Below are positions 16,709-32,778 of a stretch of 64,000 bases of DNA, piece by piece (position 1 is the stretch's first letter; each line of letters begins with the position of its first letter). The stretch lies in contig NC_046637.1 of the NCBI RefSeq assembly GCF_900324485.2, positions 27,183,669-27,247,668 on the forward strand. The letters are read 5' to 3'. A program made the translations under genes and the position numbers. This DNA is from Mastacembelus armatus. Lineage: Eukaryota > Chordata > Actinopteri > Synbranchiformes > Mastacembelidae. Below the pieces are notes generated by a model. The model saw only the letters and a program-made list of their open reading frames with translations. It ran no database searches and had not been told where the DNA came from.

Positions 16709-19700
16709 TTACATCACAGCACACTTTTTCTCTTCTGGGGCTGCATTTCCATCAGCTTTCTCCATTTCCAAAATGATTCGCTTGAAAACCTCCACAGCAG
16801 TCTGCAGTGAAAGAGTATTACCAGCAGAGTGTGAATCGGTGTTAGAAATAATATGCAACGTGCACCAGAGAGTGCGTATTCAAAAAGATATCCATCATTA
16901 CCTCATTCTCCTTGGCTGAAGACTCCATGAATGCAGCACCCCAGGAATCAGCAAGTTTTTTTCCCTCCTCTGGTTTGATAACCCTGGAAAAAATAAAATG
17001 GGAACAGAAAATGTATATCATGTTGGGGACACATACACCTTTGAAGAATAGCTTGATTGGATGGTGACAAATGTTGATTGAGGACAAGAAAAAAAAGTGG
17101 TACTTTTTATAACGAGGTTGGAAATCTTTGATTGTTTTGGTATTTTCATCAAATTTGGTGACAATAACAAAACTAACATTCCAATTTAAGATACAGTTGT
17201 TAGAGGCCACAAATCTGTATGTACCTTGAATTTCATTTTAAAATATATAATTTCCTTACACAGCTTTGCTGCTTTAGTATTAAGCAAATATCACTCAAAC
17301 AGAAGCAAATAGTGTACTTGTGAGCCATAGATTTTGTGCTCTACTAAATATTTATTTAAGTAGGATGGTGTACAAAGAATTAAAATAAATTGCAGTCCTA
17401 ACACACATCTTAACAAAGGAGCCTCTCATTTAATGCTGTGGCTCACTGATGTGTACTTATTAGTTTTTGGATGAAAACAGAAGCGTACATCACATACAGA
17501 TAAACTATAATCAAGCGCTATAACGTAGGCAATACTTATAGGAGGGTGAAATGATTGTTCTATTTTTGTTGCCAATTATAACAGATACAAAAATACATAG
17601 AATATCATCACTTGTTACTAAAAAAAAAAAAAAGTTATTTTTACCATTTAATAAGTATTTGTTTAATTTCATTAACTGCTAATGTCTAAAACATATAGCT
17701 TATAGTATGAATAATGGTGATTTTGATTACCTTTCCAAGTGGAGATCTTTTTTGTTACCTACAAGAACAGTTGGCACCCTAAAAAGCAAACATTCTGGTT
17801 GAAAAAAAAAAAAACAATCACTTGGAAAAACAACAGACAACTGAACTTTAAAGGTTTAACTAAACTTACTGAATCTTTCCAACCATGTCTAGCAGCTTGT
17901 CATGTAGAACCTGAACAACTTCAAAACTTAACAGAGACAACAGGGTACTTTTAAATACTGGAAGTAATCAGAATGTTCTTCACACATTATATTAGCTAAT
18001 ACTCACTATTAAAAACAAATAAATCACTGCCAGCCCCCAAGAGCCTTATAATTCAGTATATTTAAACTTTGAATACAACCCCTCCAAAAAAAACAATATA
18101 TGTTCTTGTCCACTGAATGCAGAAATTTAAGAATGAACTGTGTATTCAACTTCATTCATACAGATGAATAAACAACTGTCCACTCACCTTTTCATGGAAG
18201 TCACTGAATAGACAAGGACATAGCCATGGATGTCCACCGAATGGGACTGTGGAAAAATTGAGTATTCATCCTATAGACACAGGGGAGATATTATATTCTT
18301 ATTGAGTACAGCCGTTACAAAATACAACAAATAGACAATCTAACAATGTGACATCTGAGTACATGTCAAAATATCAGCAATGCCAAGAGTTAAATATTAT
18401 TATTTAACACATCAAAAGTGTTTAGTGCTTGTATAAGTTATGATGGTAGATGTACAACTTACTTGGCCAGCTGTGTCAACCAGCTGAAGATTAAATTCTT
18501 GACCATTCACAGTGACCATTTTGTTAAATGCTGGGAAAGGAGATTAACTTGTTTTACAAAATATTTCTTTACATTAAGCAAAATTAACATTTAAAAATCT
18601 AACACTTACTGTTTTCAATGGTGGGGTCATAGGAGTCAACAAATTGTCCTTCCACAAACTGTATTGTAAGAGATGACTTTCCTGTGCAGGGCAAGGAAAT
18701 ATAACATGTCGCTGTTACTAGTTATTTAATAAAATACCTATAGGAGTACTGTGTCACTGTACTGTACTGACTGTTGACTTTAAGACATTTTAACATATTA
18801 CACTGCCAAGGTTACAAGTGTGCCCCATTAAATTCTGCGACCTGATTGGGAATTTCAACTACACTGTCATGGCAAATGCTTTTTTTAAAATCACAAAATA
18901 CATTACCACATACTTTAATTTAATAGTTGTTTCCACAAGTGAAGTATCTGATTTGACAGATATGATTTGAGATGTACTTTAATTTGTAACCTGACAAATT
19001 CTGTGACGCTAAACAAAACACTAAATGACAAAAAGTAGAGTTAAAATTATTAGGTTACTAATCAATTAGCTGTTTGTTGTAAAAACATTTGCGAGTAATT
19101 TTGATAATTGATTATTTCTTAAAGTAAAGCAAAAATGTTATTAGTTATCTGATTTCTGATAGTCAGATGTGAATAATTTTTGGTTCTCTCATTTTTCTAT
19201 GTCATAGAATAAATTGATCAATTCGTGTTTTGGATTGATCCTTAGAAAAGAAAAGGGATTTGAAGATATAAACTACAAAGCTGTGACTAAAAGTCCCATT
19301 TTCTTAATTTACTCGACAATTAACCAATAACACAATCAACAGGTTGATCGATAATGAAAATAATTAATGTATCATGCATATATATTATAACAGACACATA
19401 CTGACAAGTGATAAGTCTTCAGAAAGACTTTCTACTGACACATCTTAGCTAAAAGTTTGACGACACGCCGCTTGGCTCACAATGAGGATATCACCGGCTG
19501 AGCTAACTTTAAACACCTTACAACTAATAAATCATGTCTACAAAAATACACAAAGGTGATGTTCATCTTACTGTTGATTAAAATGCAGTAAAGACATGTA
19601 CCAAATAAAAGTGAGCAAATGTAAGCTAGTGTTATTGCTGTGAGCCGGACACACTCAGGAGCAAAACAAAGCCAGGACGTTAGCCTGTTAGCCAGCTAGC

Positions 19701-19798
19701 TAACTAACATACATTAGCTGTGCACGAGCTCGCGCGCGTTACTCACCTACAGACCTGTAACCTAAAACAGCAATCTTTCGACATTTTGGTTGAGGCAT
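16709..19798 (-). CDS. rhebl1: Rheb-family small GTPase (rheb or rhebl1)
   Basis: Farnesylated Ras-family GTPase that, in the GTP form, activates mTORC1 at the lysosome. Eight minus-strand exons: 19747-19798, 18610-18681, 18463-18530, 18188-18270, 17870-17926, 17731-17778, 16902-16983, 16709-16801. They give exactly 184 aa, the length of human RHEB. Visible motifs are P-loop GYRSVGKSS with the Rheb-specific Arg-Ser where Ras has Gly-Gly, effector region [11 protein letters not shown], switch [27 protein letters not shown] and the C-terminal CAVM farnesylation box. The sequence looks closer to human RHEB than to RHEBL1, but in human RHEBL1, not RHEB, lies beside PRKAG1. I therefore assign rhebl1 by synteny and hold that symbol loosely; the family call is firm. 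The gene runs in tandem with prkag1. Confidence 0.88.
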
Positions 19799-19890
19799 TG
19801 TGGTGAAACTGTGTTCGATAGGTTTTGATAATGTAGTACGCCACCTAGTTTTACTATCTAAACAAACTTTTATCGCCGCATTCGTCCCCC

Positions 19891-19900
19891 GTCACGTGAC
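19891..19900. promoter_or_regulatory. Perfect CLEAR/USF palindrome GTCACGTGAC at the rheb promoter
   Basis: The ten-base palindrome GTCACGTGAC lies 93 bp upstream of the rheb start codon in a GC-rich promoter segment. This is the consensus bound by TFEB/TFE3/MITF in lysosome and autophagy genes and also by USF1/2. Occupancy cannot be judged from sequence. Confidence 0.65.
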
Positions 19901-21540
19901 AACAACAAACTTTTCGGAGCAGCCGCTCGAGCTCTCCGCTGGGCCTCGCGCTGAAACTTCAAAGTTAAACTACAACAGGTACCGCGTGTACTTATCTCAG
20001 AAATCGGTCTCTTTCGCTATCTGACAAAGTGATCGATGTCGATCAATAGTCTGAAATGACGAAATTCTCGTTTCAACTCAAACTGGAAACAAAAAAAAAA
20101 GCGTGCTCGACGCGGTTACGATTCGCAAGTCAAGCTGACGGAAACTGCCATTGTGTAAGCACACCGTCGTAAAACTCACGGATACGTCAGGCATGACGTG
20201 GACAAGCTTTCTGGCCAAGCTGTACAGTAGAGGTCACTCTTTAAAGCATATTTCTGGCTTTTCCAGGCTGATCTTTAGGGCACGAAATATTATCTACAAG
20301 TGTGAGGGGTTGGGTTGCTCTAGTTTATAGCAATACGATGTAGGTTTTCATACATGTGTAAACAACACAGATAGATGTTGAGTCACAACCTTATCTGAAC
20401 AGACCTTGGTAAATATTTTAGTCCACTGATTTCAATCTCTTTTGGCAGTCCCTCCTTAGGGTCTTAAGGTTAATGATGATTGATGAAAGAGGAATGAGGG
20501 GAAAAAAACAGAAACAGAACTTTGTTTTAATTCAAAATGTGACAAGGATACTAGATACTTTGACAATATGTCATTTTATGAGCTTATTGTGTATTTATTA
20601 TGCAAAATGTTAATGTAAAAGTAACTAGTAACACCTGTCAAATAAATGCAATGGAGTAAAAATTATAATATTTGCCTATATTATATTTATTCTCTGATAT
20701 TTCTTGATCCAATTACTTCCTTATTTTTGGGGTAAAGTATTTCTACAGCTGATTTTTATTAAGAGAGCAATGAATATTATGCATTTTAAAAGGCTGGCTT
20801 ATGTATAACAAAACAAATAAAGTAGAGCTGAAAAGATACCAGGCAGCACGGTGGGTTAGTGGTTAGCACTGTTGGCTCACATCAAGAAGGTTCCTGGTTT
20901 GAAACCCATCAGGGGCCTTTCTGTGTGGAGTTTGCATGTTCTCCCTGTGCTTGTGCGGGTTTTCTCCAGGTACTCTGGTTTCCTCCCACAGTCCAAAAAC
21001 ATGTATGTCAGGTTGATTGGTGACTCTAAATTGCCCATAGGAGTGAGTGTGAGTGTGTGAGGTTGTTTGTCTCTATGTGGCCCTGTGATGGACTGGTGAC
21101 CTGTCCAGGGTGGACCCCTGCCTTTCACCCAAAGAGAGCTGGGACAGGCTCCAGCAGGTCCCTGGGACCCTGGTTAAGGAATAAGGGGGTATAGATGATG
21201 GATGGATGGATATGAGTGTATTGGCAGTGGAATAAGATGAATTCAAATAATACCAGGAACAGGTAAGAATTGTTATTGAGTTCCTCCACCTGTCTAAAGA
21301 TCTTTTGGCACCACCTGGATCCCAGCATATTGTGTATCTTTTACACAGGGGTCTTTACCCCTTTAGAGACAACGTTGTGCAATGTTCAAATATTGGGAAA
21401 TGTAAGTAGAAGCCTAAGTAAATACAGCGGTCGGGTAATGAGGTATTATATAAGGGGTGTGTTTCAGTGTACATTTACAGTTACCGGTCTATTACTGTTA
21501 TTAATGTTTATCTCAGTGTGGACGTGCTCAATAAATGAAG
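19901..21540. other. Divergent intergenic region rheb-ikzf4
   Basis: Separates the divergent rheb (-) and ikzf4 (+) genes. It starts as a CpG-containing promoter segment and then becomes AT-rich. It carries one long SINE (20842-21210); no coding exon was seen. Short open frames around 20872-21128 are inside the SINE and are not genes. Confidence 0.6.
20842..21210 (+). mobile_element. tRNA-headed SINE-like repeat, long copy with (GATG)n tail
   Basis: Begins GGCAGCACGGTGGGTTAGTGGTTAGCAC, which fits a pol III A box (TTAGTGGTTAGCA), followed by a B-box-like GGTTTGAAACC about 40 bp later. The body holds the very common teleost stretch GTTTGCATGTTCTCCC ... CCTCCCACAGTCCAAAAACA. The 3' end is GGATGGATGGA. 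A shorter copy on the opposite strand at 38071-38266 is nearly identical; older copies lie near 41800-42055 and 53941-54003. Confidence 0.75.
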
Positions 21541-21697
21541 TTCATGTGAGCCCATTCGTTGCTGGCGGCTGATGAACAGCTGTAGTCAACCGGAAATGGC
21601 TAGGAGCTGACGATAAACGCTGCCGGATGATGCTGCCGTCTCAAACAGGCAGATGAAAAACAGAATAACCTCCCTGAAACGGCCCTGACAGGGACAG
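21541..21697 (+). promoter_or_regulatory. ikzf4: ikzf4 promoter and likely non-coding exon 1
   Basis: An ACCGGAAAT ETS-type site (about 21589-21597) is followed by a GC-rich segment ending ACAG|GTAATA at 21697, a good splice donor. The next acceptor in the gene is at 22796, opening the exon that holds the start codon. The exact start of transcription is not visible. The intron between (21698-22796) is rich in TAACGTTA palindromes, including a complete GCTAACGTTAGC at 22139-22150. Confidence 0.5.
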
Positions 21698-22814
21698 GTA
21701 ATACAGAGATAACTTTACAAAAGAGGTTTGTAGCCGCATGCCCACGCTGTGTTGTGTTTTAAAGTCAGCTTTAAGGCTTCGGAGAGCACAGGCTAGTTAG
21801 CAACTAGCTGGTTAGCCGTAGCATCCTGGGAGGCGGTGGCTGCCATAGCAACCGTTTAGGAAACATTGGCGGTGGAGGCGAGCTAGCTAAGACCAGGCTA
21901 ACGCTGGTTTGTTATGCTAGCGTCAAACGAGGCGTCGTGGACACTTGGATGCTCAATTTAGCGTTAGTCAGCCAATTCATGTCACCAGACAGCGGGATCC
22001 GGCTTTCGTCTTCGTCCATATTACTTAGCTGTAACTTTGCTCTGTGCGTTTTAGTTAGCTGTCGAGAATGGCAGACTGTTTTAACGTTACCTAGTTATAG
22101 CTAACGTGGCTAACTGTAATTTTCATCACATGCAGTAAGCTAACGTTAGCTACCAAGGCCGACTCGTAAACTTTACCTCACCGATGTAATTGCTAACAAC
22201 GTAAACGTTACACGTTATAATCTGGATGTCAGGCTGATTTATCTCTGATGAACCTAACGTTAGATAAGTTTTATAGTTAAGTTACTTTATCAGTGCTGTC
22301 ATGACTAGTTCTTACTGAGTCAGTCAAGTGATTGTGGCTGTTGAGGTTGAAGTTGGCGATAAATTAGCCCCTAATTATTAACTATTTTCTAGCACTATTA
22401 GTTAGCCCACATTAGCAAATCTTCAGCACGTTTATTGTTCGTAAGCTAGTGTGACACTTGAATATTTGTAAAGTCCAATATCAACGCATGGCCTTACTGA
22501 AATTGTACTGACAATTTAACGGTAGTTAGCAAACATTTAAGGTAGCTTTTAGAGTTTTTTGGGTCATTGAAATTGTCTTATATTTAACTTGTAAATTACT
22601 TCTTAAACAATAAGTTAGCTTGCTATCAATCGTATTTGCCTCAATGTCAAATTGGCCTTCTATCTGTAAACACTTTGTTTTGCAGTCATCTTAAAGGAGG
22701 TTGCAGACATGTCATTATGTTTAAGTGCCTCAGTGAATGTGTCTGATCAGTTTTATTCAGTTTGATTTTTAACTTTCAACATAACTGTAATTTCAGTATT
22801 CAGCTTGAGCTAGT

Positions 22815-25863
<3,049 letters not shown>

Positions 25864-26055
25864 GGATAGGGCGTGGACGAACTGCTTAACGTAGAGCTAT
25901 TTTTACACTGAGACAAGGACCTGGCTGGGTTTGGCCTGCACAAGAGCTAATGGGGATACTGATTATATGAAACTAATATGAATTTCAAAAAGACACTGGT
26001 ACCGTACATATGTACCAGTATTAAAATTCTAATCACAGTCCTTACTGTTTTAAAT

Positions 26056-26481
26056 GCACTTTGAACAACAATCCTTTTAAATGCACTTTTAATTCGATGT
26101 ATTCTAAAGTGGATGTAGAGCCAATGCACTCTTTCATCTGCAGATGTGCCTTGCTCCAAAATCCAGGATTCACCTGATGCACAAATCTGACTTTTGTCCA
26201 TAATCTAAAACCTTTTGCACTTTAAGAGAAATAACATCAAAACGATAAATGTGAAGTTGAAAGCGTAGCCTATAATGGAGTCTGTAGAGTTTTAATACCA
26301 TCTTTTAAAAGCACTTTTTCAGTGAAATGGTTCTCTAACAAACATTGTTTTTTCCCAACTTAGGGTTGATTCTGTACAGTGGATCACCTTTTAAAATGTG
26401 AAGTGCAGACCAAACTCAAAAACCAGGTCCAAGTTGAATAGACATGTTTGAGGGGTTGTCCATTAATTAAAAATGCACTTT
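26056..26481 (+). promoter_or_regulatory. ikzf4: Cluster of five GCACTTT microRNA seed-match heptamers
   Basis: GCACTTT at 26056-26062, 26083-26089, 26217-26223, 26311-26317 and 26475-26481. It is the complement of the miR-17/20/93/106 seed, and its GCACTT core is shared with miR-302/430-class seeds. The first two copies share flanking TTTTAAAT and may come from a local duplication; the others have different flanks. Confidence 0.45.
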
Positions 26482-29456
26482 TATTTCACACACGGGTGGA
26501 GTTGACCGACATGAGTGTATGAGTGTAAGAGACAGAGAGAATGTGAAATGTTTTTTTTGGAAGTAATTGGAATCGGTAAAGTTAAAAAATGAAGGCTCTG
26601 TTTGTATGAATGCTGTGTGGAGAAGTGTATGAAATGTTTTTCTTTTATATGACTGCTTTTGTTGCACCAATACCTGCCAGAATACTATAATAATATTAAA
26701 CTATTTTCTAGAATACATTAATGACCTGCACATTTCTCTCAAAAGTGAGGAAATACTGATGGAATGTGTTTATTGCTAGGAAAGGAGTATGAGTATCACT
26801 GCCATAATTCTTGAGATTACAGAAGTTGTTAGGGTCTTTACAAATTCTTAACGTTTTCCTTTAATCATTACACCAAACTGCAAACCCGCACTATTTATAC
26901 TATATTTAAATGTCATTATAGTGTTATTATTTTACTGTATCGTGCCTTTTTCACCCTGATCACACGTTGTTGACCAGACTGAAGGACATGAGTTGCCAAC
27001 CGTCATGTCTTAAACCAGATCATTGTGGGTGATGTTAGTGATCATGAGTTTAAAAAAAAAAGATTTCGTTAGTCTCTTGCTTATAGCTTTGCACAATAAC
27101 TGTTTATCCTTTTCAACAAAAAAGTAGGGTTGACTTTCAAGTGCTCGCAAAGATCTAATTCTGCTAATTGATCAAAGACTAATTGTGCATGGCATTTGGC
27201 ACATGCTGTTAAGACATGAATGCGTGCAGTGCTGAGTGGCTTTTTAATACCGTCCTCACAGGTTAAACCCAAAACACGTATGTTATTTGCATTTTTCTTT
27301 GAATGCATTTCAATCCACAGAATCACCTGTGACTAGTGTGACAGTAGAGTGAAATGGACATTTATTTCAAAATTAGTTTTGTCAGTTATCTATAATAGAT
27401 GATCCTGTTTTTCAATATTGTACAGAAACAAATATGTGAAGAGAAATCTGTTCCAAGAGAGCTGTCTACATGTAGTCTTCATAGTCTGGAAAGGTTTGGG
27501 ACAGAGAGAACAGTCTATCATCAGCTGACGTGAGCTCACTAACTAGCCATATTGAACACGATTTGCCCATACGTTTTATTAACTAATTAAAATTATTTCA
27601 TTAAAGTTTAGATCTTCTCTTTAGTCTTCTGCAGCCAGAACTGAAACCATTGAACCATTCTAGGCTCTAAATGGACATTTAAGATCATTTTAGCATTGGG
27701 AATGGTTCCTTGGTTCTGTCTTACTGACCTCAATCCTGTATGGATTTTCATTTTAAGTATCAGTCTAATTGTGTGGAAACTAAAATACTGTTTTTATAAA
27801 GAGAAATGAAATAGGACTTTTTCAACTCCTTTCAAATCATTTTAAGATCAACATAGCTCTGTGTACACCAAACTGTTCCCTCATGACTGAGCCAAAGAAC
27901 CACTACTTTGAAAGTTAAGCACTTTACCCTGTAAGAGTAGACATGAAATTAATTAAAGCAAATGAACTATTTGTATATACTGAATGGATTGGGGGCAAAA
28001 ACAAGTTTTTTTGTTTTTTTTTTCTCCTTGCTTTCAGTAAAGTAGTGTATATTAAAAACAATCTCATCTTCACTTAGTTTCTCAGAAGACATTTACAAAG
28101 GTTAATTTGAGGCTTCCACTCAAAATAAATAAATGTAAATATTTACCTCATTACTTTTTTTTCAAGAATTAACTTCTTAAGTGGAGCTTTAGGTTAAAGG
28201 GTTATTAGAAAGTGGTATGAGATTTAAAAGACAGCTGTTGGCAAAATGTGCTTTGGTGATCTTGTCACCAATATAACACACAAATATAGATTTTTAATTA
28301 CAATGTTTTTTTTTCCAAAATTCTGGTTTCATTTAATAATCAGATTATTTTTGCCATACTTTAAGAGCAGATAATACTGGTTAATGTTAGGACAGATATA
28401 AATCAGCTATCACAGAATCTTGAAATATACTTTTTTTGCAACCTTATCTAGAAACACTAGTGTGACATGTGTAAATGATTTGACACCAAAGTTGTCACTG
28501 CAGATTCCATAAATTCTATTAGTTTGCATGGGCAAAATGCTTTGACAAATCAAATACATCTTACACCCTCCTTCACTGTGTGTATTCTGATATAGGCCAC
28601 AACTTGGATCTATGTGTAACCCCAAATCCAAGCGATTCTTCTCTAGTTGGTGTGATTTGTGTGTAGTAGACTTTGCTCTTGTGCCTTTGGCCTGAGGTTG
28701 AAATTCACTTATGTCAAGTTTAAAGCTTCTTTTGTCAAATGTACTGCACATTGCAAAGTGCTCCACATTGTTTTGGCCATAATTGAAAATTTATCCATCA
28801 GCCGTGGAGTTTACATAAAACCCCCAGTAATCGGTGACCCTCTCCAGAAATAAGTTTTTTCATCTTTATAACCATATGACTGTAATGCTGACAGCTATGA
28901 GCCAAAGTAATTTGTGATAAACCATTAAACTTCCCACAGACCTGAAACCTCAGCAGTTGTTTTGGAGTGTAATAAATACAGTAGAAGAAAATGTTAAGTC
29001 ATGTTCCACATTAAAAATAGGAGCAAAATTATTTATTAGCCCTCCTTCCTTTCAGAAGTTGTGTTTTGATGTTGATTTTTATGCCTGTGTGTTATAATGG
29101 ACAATGTGCTTCTAAACCTGATGACGCATGTGGTACCAGTGCTATTTGCTCCTCAACCCACACCCTAATAACCATCCCAGTTGGTCTTAAAGAAAAGTAA
29201 AAAAAAAAAAAAAAAAATCTACTCCGATTCAAGACTGTACTTCAGAAAATAACTAGTTGTGGTATTTTGTGTTCAAATGTTTTCATGGTTGCTGTTAGTT
29301 TACTTTAGTTTTACTCTTTAACCTCCCTGCTCCTGCAAATGGTCTGATAATTGCTTTAAATAACTGCAGAGCCTTCTTAAATGTACCATATGTAATTATG
29401 AATTTGTGTATTTTGATCTTAAACTACTGTAAGTTTTGTACTGTAAGTCTATTCCA

Positions 29457-29462
29457 AATAAA
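29457..29462 (+). other. ikzf4: ikzf4 poly(A) signal AATAAA
   Basis: Only 94 bp separate this signal from the opposing rps26 signal at 29556-29561, so the two genes end tail to tail. Confidence 0.6.
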
Positions 29463-29555
29463 ATACTTGACAGGCCTGTCTTTCCTAGAACTACACAACA
29501 CATGGTCTGTTAGGAATAACAAGCATCACACTCAAGTTTTTGTAAAGATTTCTGA

Positions 29556-29561
29556 TTTATT
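29556..29561 (-). other. rps26: rps26 poly(A) signal AATAAA
   Basis: Minus-strand AATAAA 32 bp past the rps26 stop codon, giving the very short 3'UTR usual for a ribosomal-protein gene. Confidence 0.7.
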
Positions 29562-29592
29562 CTTCAGGTTTACAGCATCTTCAAATTCTGCT

Positions 29593-31273
<1,681 letters not shown>

Positions 31274-31288
31274 GTTGCACGGGAAGCT

Positions 31289-31308
31289 GGAAAGAGGACC
31301 GGAAGAGG
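31289..31308 (-). promoter_or_regulatory. rps26: rps26 TOP-like pyrimidine tracts and ETS site
   Basis: On the minus strand, CCTCTTCC (31301-31308) and CCTCTTTCC (31289-31297) lie 16-35 bp upstream of the ATG and fit the 5' terminal oligopyrimidine start of ribosomal-protein mRNAs. CCGGAAG (31299-31305, plus strand) is an ETS/GABP site typical of these promoters. Which tract contains the start site cannot be told here. Confidence 0.55.
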
Positions 31309-31329
31309 TTGTACCGCGAGAAGTAGTGC

Positions 31330-32735
31330 CAACGCTCCGCCCACTAAATAGTTTTATTAAAAGTCTGAATTCGTTTATGTCTTATTTTATTTTTATTATT
31401 TAAAAATGTGTTATGAACTCTGTTCAAATAAAACACAAGTGCACGTGGGAAATAACAAAAAACTTTTTTTATTAGCGGAGGGATATCTGCGTACGCAGGG
31501 TTTATAAGCGTCGGTCCAGTGAGCGGCGCTTTCTGTTGCCGCAGCACCTGAAGCAGAGGCGGAACCGTGGAGCAACGCCGTGATGTAAATCAAGCCAACC
31601 CCTCCTTCTTCCCCTTTCCTATTTTAATAAGGAATATTATAACAGGCGTGTTATTTAAATCTCTTAGCAGAAAATATATTTAAAATATAATTCAAATATG
31701 CTCTGAATTTGGGACTGAAATTTTATCAGTCCTGCATTTTATTAGGACTATGTGAACATCTGAATTACAGTGGAGTAAAGCTAGTACCTCAAAATTGTAA
31801 CTATACTTGAGTAAATGTACCTAGTTACCTTCCACTATTGTCTACAGCCAACAATTACTCTAAAAACACGCTGTGATGTGATTCTTCCCTTTGAGGCAGC
31901 CAGATGTGAGCTATGAAGATTCCTGACTCAGGTGCCTTGTCAAAGGTGAGTTAAATCACTAACCTATCCCAGTTTCCCTTTGGGGACTCATATCTTATTT
32001 TATTAAGCAGACATTGTCCTCACTGTGATGGAGAAGCAGGTTTTAGGCATGCTGATAATGCATGTCACCGGTAGTTTGTGGGGCAGGTTTAGTCTTGTAG
32101 TCCTTTAATCACAAGTTAGCACCTGATTTTAATTTAGCTCCAGTCTTTACAAATAAGGCTACAATTAAAAATGCAGGAAAAAAATTAAACTAAAATGCCA
32201 CTCATGAAAACCATACTAAAATATATTCACTGTTTGACTAAAAGTAGTTAAAACTAACAAATATCAAGTGACTAAATTGAACTAAAACATATTCATTTGT
32301 GAAGACTAAAATTAAAAATCAGGTGTCAACATTAACACTAGTGAGAAAGAGGCAGGATACAATCGTCCCCATCTTTGTTGTGTTCTTTATAAGATCTATA
32401 TAGGTCCCTGTATCTAATTCTCAATGTATTGCATGTATTAATGTTTATTCCAAAAACCATCAGCGTCAGACGACAGAGCGTTAAGTTAAGCTACTGAATG
32501 TAAGATGCTTCATGTCAATTAGCACAACCCCAGTGCCAAAGATGTCTATGTGCTATTGTGAATAAAATATAGGTTTATGAGATTTGCAAATCATTGCATT
32601 CTGTTTCATTCTGTTTTAGACACACTTAAAAAGGATTATTGAAATTGTTTGAGAAAGCAACAAAGCATTCTGGACATTACACAGTGGTGGTAATTCAGAG
32701 TTTTACATCTGTTAAATAAACACAAAGCCCACAAA
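31330..32735. other. Intergenic region fkbp11-rps26
   Basis: AT-rich spacer between two minus-strand genes. It contains the repeat fragment at about 32518-32620; the rest shows nothing recognisable. The rps26 promoter is expected in its first few hundred bases. Confidence 0.55.
32518..32620 (+). repeat. Remnant of a common teleost DNA-transposon-like repeat
   Basis: AGCACAACCCCAGTGCCAAAG and, about 35 bp later, TTTATGAGATTTGCAAATC plus ATTGCATTCTGTTT resemble a repeat that is frequent in teleosts, whose intact copies carry an ACAACCCCAATTCC-type end. Recognised from memory only; borders and class are approximate. Confidence 0.4.
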
Positions 32736-32750
32736 ATACAATTTAAAAAA

Positions 32751-32756
32751 TTTATT
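32751..32756 (-). other. fkbp11: Candidate fkbp11 poly(A) signal AATAAA
   Basis: Minus-strand AATAAA 23 bp past the fkbp11 stop; if used, the 3'UTR is only about 40-50 nt. Confidence 0.5.
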
Positions 32757-32778
32757 TAAATAATTCTGAGCCCCATCC

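Larger units (their letters stand above)
25864..29480 (+). other. ikzf4: ikzf4 3'UTR (about 3.6 kb)
   Basis: No splice-supported coding sequence; AT-rich, with poly(A) signal AATAAA at 29457-29462. Five GCACTTT heptamers cluster within the first 620 bp (26056, 26083, 26217, 26311, 26475). An A run lies at about 29200-29218. The reverse-strand open frame at 28410-28766 has no features of a gene. Confidence 0.6.

Noticed and set aside
20872-21128. Open frames with apparent similarity to 38.1 kb and 41.7 kb
   Set aside because: All three lie inside copies of the SINE-like repeat; the similarity is repeat homology, not a gene family.
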